25,798 nt of DNA, taken from contig CAKRRF010000033.1 of the NCBI GenBank assembly GCA_934394985.1, positions 1 to 25,798 on the forward strand, given 5' to 3'. The notes under the pieces are model-generated. The model made no database searches and was not told the origin of the DNA. It saw only the letters and a program-made list of their open reading frames with translations. The translations under genes were made by a program, and so were the position numbers. This stretch comes from an uncultured Marvinbryantia sp. Lineage in GTDB: Bacteria; Bacillota; Clostridia; Lachnospirales; Lachnospiraceae. Every line of letters starts with the position of its first letter. The first letter of the stretch is position 1. Below, one piece after another: positions 23,338 through 25,798 of the stretch.

Positions 23338-24264
23338 ATGTTAGATGTATGTTTGCTGGGGTGCGGAGGAATGATGCCGCTGCCATACCGCTGGCTGACA
23401 GCGCTGATGATGCGTTATAATGGCAGCAGTATTTTATTTGACTGTGGAGAAGGAACACAGATTGCGATCAAGGAAAAAGGATGGAGTTTTAAGCCGATTG
23501 ATGTGATCTGTTTCACCCATTATCATGGTGATCATATCAGTGGACTGCCGGGGTTGCTTTTAACCATGGGAAATGCCATGCGGACAGAACCCCTCACCCT
23601 GATTGGCCCAAAGGGGTTGGAGCGAGTGGTAAGCGCACTGCGCATAATTGCGCCAGAACTGCCATTTGAAATACATTTTCGGGAGATTCAGGGGGCACAG
23701 CAGGTGTTTGAAATGGATGGGTATCGTCTGATTGCGTATCGTGTAAATCATAATGTTTTATGCTACGGATACTCTATTGAGATAGACCGGGCAGGAAAAT
23801 TTGATGCACTAAGAGCAAAGGAACAGGAAATTCCATTAAAATACTGGAGTCGGCTACAAAGGGGAGAACGGATTGAAGAGGACGGAAGATGTTATACACC
23901 GGATATGGTGCTGGGTGCTCCGAGAAAAGGAATCAAACTGACTTATTGTACCGATACCAGACCGACACAATCACTGGTGGAAAATGCCAGTCATGCGGAT
24001 CTGCTTATCTGTGAGGGAATGTATGGTGAACCTGGAAAAGAAGCAAAAGCGATAGAACACAGGCATATGACATTTACAGAAGCAGCGGAAGTAGCGAAAA
24101 AGGCTCAGGTCAATGAATTGTGGCTGACGCATTACAGTCCTTCACTAAATCGACCGGAAGAGTATATGAAGACAGTGACAGATATCTTTCCCAATGCATA
24201 TCCGGGTAAAGATGGAAAATCTACAGAATTAATGTTTGAAGGGGAAGCAAAAGAAACAACATGA
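23338..24264 (+). CDS. rnz: Ribonuclease Z (tRNA 3' endonuclease)
   Basis: A 308-residue metallo-beta-lactamase-fold nuclease that removes the 3' trailer of tRNA precursors lacking CCA. It begins [19 protein letters not shown], with FDCGEGTQ for the fold and the metal site HYHGDH (His61, His63, Asp65, His66), then [10 protein letters not shown]. Later ligands are in [22 protein letters not shown] and LTHYSPS. The substrate-holding insert around GPRKG-like residues ([13 protein letters not shown]) is typical. The ATG is preceded by GGTGG. Its last 4 bases overlap tsaD (ATGA). The tRNA-Ser genes just downstream have no encoded CCA and so are plausible substrates. Confidence 0.93.
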   Translation: MLDVCLLGCGGMMPLPYRWLTALMMRYNGSSILFDCGEGTQIAIKEKGWSFKPIDVICFTHYHGDHISGLPGLLLTMGNAMRTEPLTLIGPKGLERVVSALRIIAPELPFEIHFREIQGAQQVFEMDGYRLIAYRVNHNVLCYGYSIEIDRAGKFDALRAKEQEIPLKYWSRLQRGERIEEDGRCYTPDMVLGAPRKGIKLTYCTDTRPTQSLVENASHADLLICEGMYGEPGKEAKAIEHRHMTFTEAAEVAKKAQVNELWLTHYSPSLNRPEEYMKTVTDIFPNAYPGKDGKSTELMFEGEAKETT

Positions 24265-25289
24265 AAAACGAAAAGGATATAGTAATACTGGCAATAGAAA
24301 GTTCCTGTGATGAAACGGCGGCAGCAGTTGTGAGAAACGGAAGAGAAGTGTTATCCAATATTATTTCTTCTCAGATTGCACTTCATACGCTGTATGGAGG
24401 TGTTGTTCCGGAAATTGCATCCAGAAAACATATTGAAAAAATAAATCAGGTGATTGAAGAAGCACTAAAAGAGGCAGATATGACACTGGACAATATTGAT
24501 GCGATAGGTGTTACTTATGGACCTGGACTGGTAGGAGCGCTTCTGGTTGGTGTTGCAGAGGCGAAAGCAATTGCTTATGCAACAAAGAAACCTTTAATTG
24601 GAGTGCATCATATAGAAGGACATATATCAGCCAATTATATTGAAAACAAAGAACTGGAGCCACCGTTTGCATGTCTGGTGGTATCAGGTGGTCATACGCA
24701 TCTGGTAGTAGTAGAGGATTATGGAAAATACAAGATTCTCGGTCGTACCAGGGATGATGCAGCTGGAGAGGCTTTTGATAAAGTTGCGAGAGCAATTGGG
24801 CTTGGATATCCTGGAGGGCCTAAGATTGACAGACTGTCAAAGGAAGGAAATCCAGATGCAATTACATTTCCAAGAGCGCATATTGCAGAATCGGTATATG
24901 ACTTCAGCTTTAGCGGGCTGAAATCAGCGGTGTTAAATTATCTGAATGGCGCAAAAATGAAAGGTGAGGAGATAGTGGCAGCAGATGTTGCGGCGTCATT
25001 TCAGAAAGCAGTAACTGATGTACTGGTAGAACACGCTATGATGGCGGTAAAAGAATATGGATTTGATAAACTGGCTATTGCAGGAGGAGTGGCTTCTAAT
25101 TCCACATTGAGAAGAGAGATGGAACTTGCATGTGAGAAAAATCATATCAAATTTTATCATCCGTCACCAATTTTGTGTACGGATAATGCAGCAATGATTG
25201 GTGCAGCGGCCTATTATGAATATCTGGCAGGAACCAGAAGCAGTCTGGATCTGAACGCAATACCGAACCTGAAATTAGGGGAGAGATAA
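24261..25289 (+). CDS. tsaD: tRNA N6-threonylcarbamoyladenosine synthase TsaD
   Basis: A 342-residue catalytic subunit of t6A synthesis, transferring threonylcarbamoyl from its AMP adduct to A37. It begins with [15 protein letters not shown], has the metal-binding HIEGH (His117, His121), [58 protein letters not shown] and [12 protein letters not shown], all diagnostic for TsaD/Kae1. Length is normal. It overlaps rnz by ATGA. With tsaE and tsaB nearby only tsaC/sua5 is missing from the pathway in this window. No terminator follows before the tRNA promoter. Confidence 0.96.
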   Translation: MKNEKDIVILAIESSCDETAAAVVRNGREVLSNIISSQIALHTLYGGVVPEIASRKHIEKINQVIEEALKEADMTLDNIDAIGVTYGPGLVGALLVGVAEAKAIAYATKKPLIGVHHIEGHISANYIENKELEPPFACLVVSGGHTHLVVVEDYGKYKILGRTRDDAAGEAFDKVARAIGLGYPGGPKIDRLSKEGNPDAITFPRAHIAESVYDFSFSGLKSAVLNYLNGAKMKGEEIVAADVAASFQKAVTDVLVEHAMMAVKEYGFDKLAIAGGVASNSTLRREMELACEKNHIKFYHPSPILCTDNAAMIGAAAYYEYLAGTRSSLDLNAIPNLKLGER

Positions 25290-25325
25290 AGAAACGAAAA
25301 AAAGTCGAAAAAATAAAAAAAGTTG

Positions 25326-25354
25326 TTGACAAACAGGAAACTCAATGTTAGAAT
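25326..25354 (+). promoter_or_regulatory. Sigma-A promoter of the tRNA-Ser pair
   Basis: TTGACA (25326-25331), 17 bases, TAGAAT (25349-25354). A run of A (AATAAAAAAAGTTG) just upstream could act as an UP element. It is 37 bases after the tsaD stop; bases 25290-25325 hold nothing else. Confidence 0.85.
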
Positions 25355-25359
25355 GAATC

Positions 25360-25393
25360 TTGCCTTTTGAAGTGCTGGAAAGCAAAAAGGCAA
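25360..25393 (+). promoter_or_regulatory. Leader hairpin before the first tRNA
   Basis: TTGCCTTTT (25360-25368) pairs exactly with AAAAGGCAA (25385-25393), 9 bp around a 16-base loop with a possible inner GCT/AGC stem. It starts at the predicted transcription start and ends two bases before the mature tRNA 5' end, so it probably forms the 5' leader seen by RNase P. Confidence 0.6.
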
Positions 25394-25395
25394 AT

Positions 25396-25481
25396 GGAGA
25401 GATATCGAAGTGGTCATAACGAGGCGGTCTTGAAAACCGTTTGTCCGCAAGGGCGCGTGGGTTCGAATCCCACTCTCTCCG
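25396..25481 (+). tRNA. tRNA-Ser (anticodon UGA)
   Basis: The acceptor arms GGAGAGA (25396-25402) and TCTCTCC (25474-25480) pair. The anticodon stem and loop give CTTGAAA with TGA at 25431-25433. The long variable arm (about 25441-25456) is the class II mark of tRNA-Ser. The T arm is GTGGG-TTCGAAT-CCCAC. The discriminator is G, and no CCA is encoded. A 6-bp hairpin (25482-25499) follows at once and may mark the 3' trailer. Confidence 0.95.
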
Positions 25482-25510
25482 TCAACTGAATAAAGTTGAG
25501 AAATCAGTCT

Positions 25511-25599
25511 GGAGAAGTACCCAAGAGGCTGAAGGGACACCCCTGGAAAGGGTGCAGGTCGTTAATAGCGGCGCGAGGGTTCAAATCCCTCCTTCTCCG
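25511..25599 (+). tRNA. tRNA-Ser (anticodon GGA)
   Basis: The acceptor arms GGAGAAG (25511-25517) and CTTCTCC (25592-25598) pair. The anticodon stem is CACCC/GGGTG with loop CTGGAAA and anticodon GGA at 25545-25547. A long class II variable arm follows, then the T arm GAGGG-TTCAAAT-CCCTC. The discriminator is G, with no encoded CCA. It is 29 bases after the first tRNA-Ser and probably cotranscribed. Confidence 0.95.
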
Positions 25600-25628
25600 T
25601 TAGTCAATGAAAAAAGATAAAAAAGTAG

Positions 25629-25657
25629 TTGACAAAGTTTTGAAACTATGGTAACAT
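25629..25657 (+). promoter_or_regulatory. Probable rRNA operon promoter
   Basis: TTGACA (25629-25634), 17 bases, TAACAT (25652-25657). The preceding AAAAAAGATAAAAAAGTAG is A-rich like that of the tRNA promoter, and both share AAAAAAGTNGTTGACAAA or nearly so. Expected start near 25664. Confidence 0.75.
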
Positions 25658-25663
25658 ACAGAA

Positions 25664-25798
25664 GTTCGAAATGACAAAGAACCTTGATAATTGAACAGTG
25701 AAACAACCTTGAAAGATTCTAAAAAAGTTTTAAGATTCAAGGAACTGACCTTATAAAACAGTAAAAGGGATAAATTAGCTAGATGTTGATTTTGAACT
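25664..25798 (+). other. Leader of an rRNA operon (16S gene beyond the window)
   Basis: The stretch AGAACCTTGATAATTGAACA (25679-25698) resembles the conserved leader (boxA-like antitermination region) found before 16S genes in Clostridia. A hairpin follows: CCTTGAA (25707-25713) with TTCAAGG (25736-25742), and an inner A/T-rich stem. The typical 16S beginning (GAGTTTGATC) is not reached by 25798. Identification rests on leader style and on the tRNA and promoter context. Confidence 0.65.

Overview
The window looks like chromosomal DNA of a spore-forming Clostridia, most likely a Lachnospiraceae gut anaerobe. This rests on AGGAGG-type ribosome binding sites before most genes, a long-form HPF, prfB with a +1 frameshift and a SpoVAF/GerA-family germination gene. 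The style of the rRNA/tRNA promoters and leader fits too. The genus cannot be fixed from sequence alone. I see no phage genes, transposases, CRISPR arrays or plasmid functions: this is a dense core-type region, almost all on the + strand.

Layout. (1) 1-6939: after a terminator-like hairpin, a tight + strand run of DUF2156 protein, class I aminotransferase, hisC, SAM methyltransferase, hslO and nadE. (2) 6983-9413: a minus-strand membrane-anchored protein resembling an FMN-binding domain, divergent from a SpoVAF-like gene whose ribosome binding site lies inside a terminator-shaped hairpin, then a small lipoprotein with 15-bp tandem repeats. (3) 9437-10357: a eukaryotic-type hisA flanked by inverted repeats. 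(4) 10371-14961: hpf (minus) divergent from secA, each with a recognisable sigma-A promoter, then prfB with its autoregulatory frameshift. (5) 14974-18090: three genes matching Bacillus subtilis YdjI, YdjG and YdjH, a membrane-stress module, here without a PspA gene beside it. (6) 18222-21474: an ACT-domain regulator (PheB type), Tex and a Nudix hydrolase. (7) 21455-25289: a tRNA-maturation run of tsaE, tsaB, rimI, a small Cys4 protein, rnz and tsaD. (8) 25326-25798: two tRNA-Ser genes and the promoter and leader of an rRNA operon; the 16S gene itself lies beyond the window.

The right half is centred on translation and tRNA/rRNA production: RF2, the t6A enzymes TsaE/TsaB/TsaD, RimI, RNase Z, and tRNA genes that lack an encoded CCA and so need RNase Z-type 3' processing. 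The least expected items are the eukaryotic-type HisA, the start-codon-proximal hairpin of the SpoVAF-like gene, the Ydj-type cluster without PspA, and a degenerate repeat found at nearly the same distance upstream of both prfB and the ACT-domain gene.
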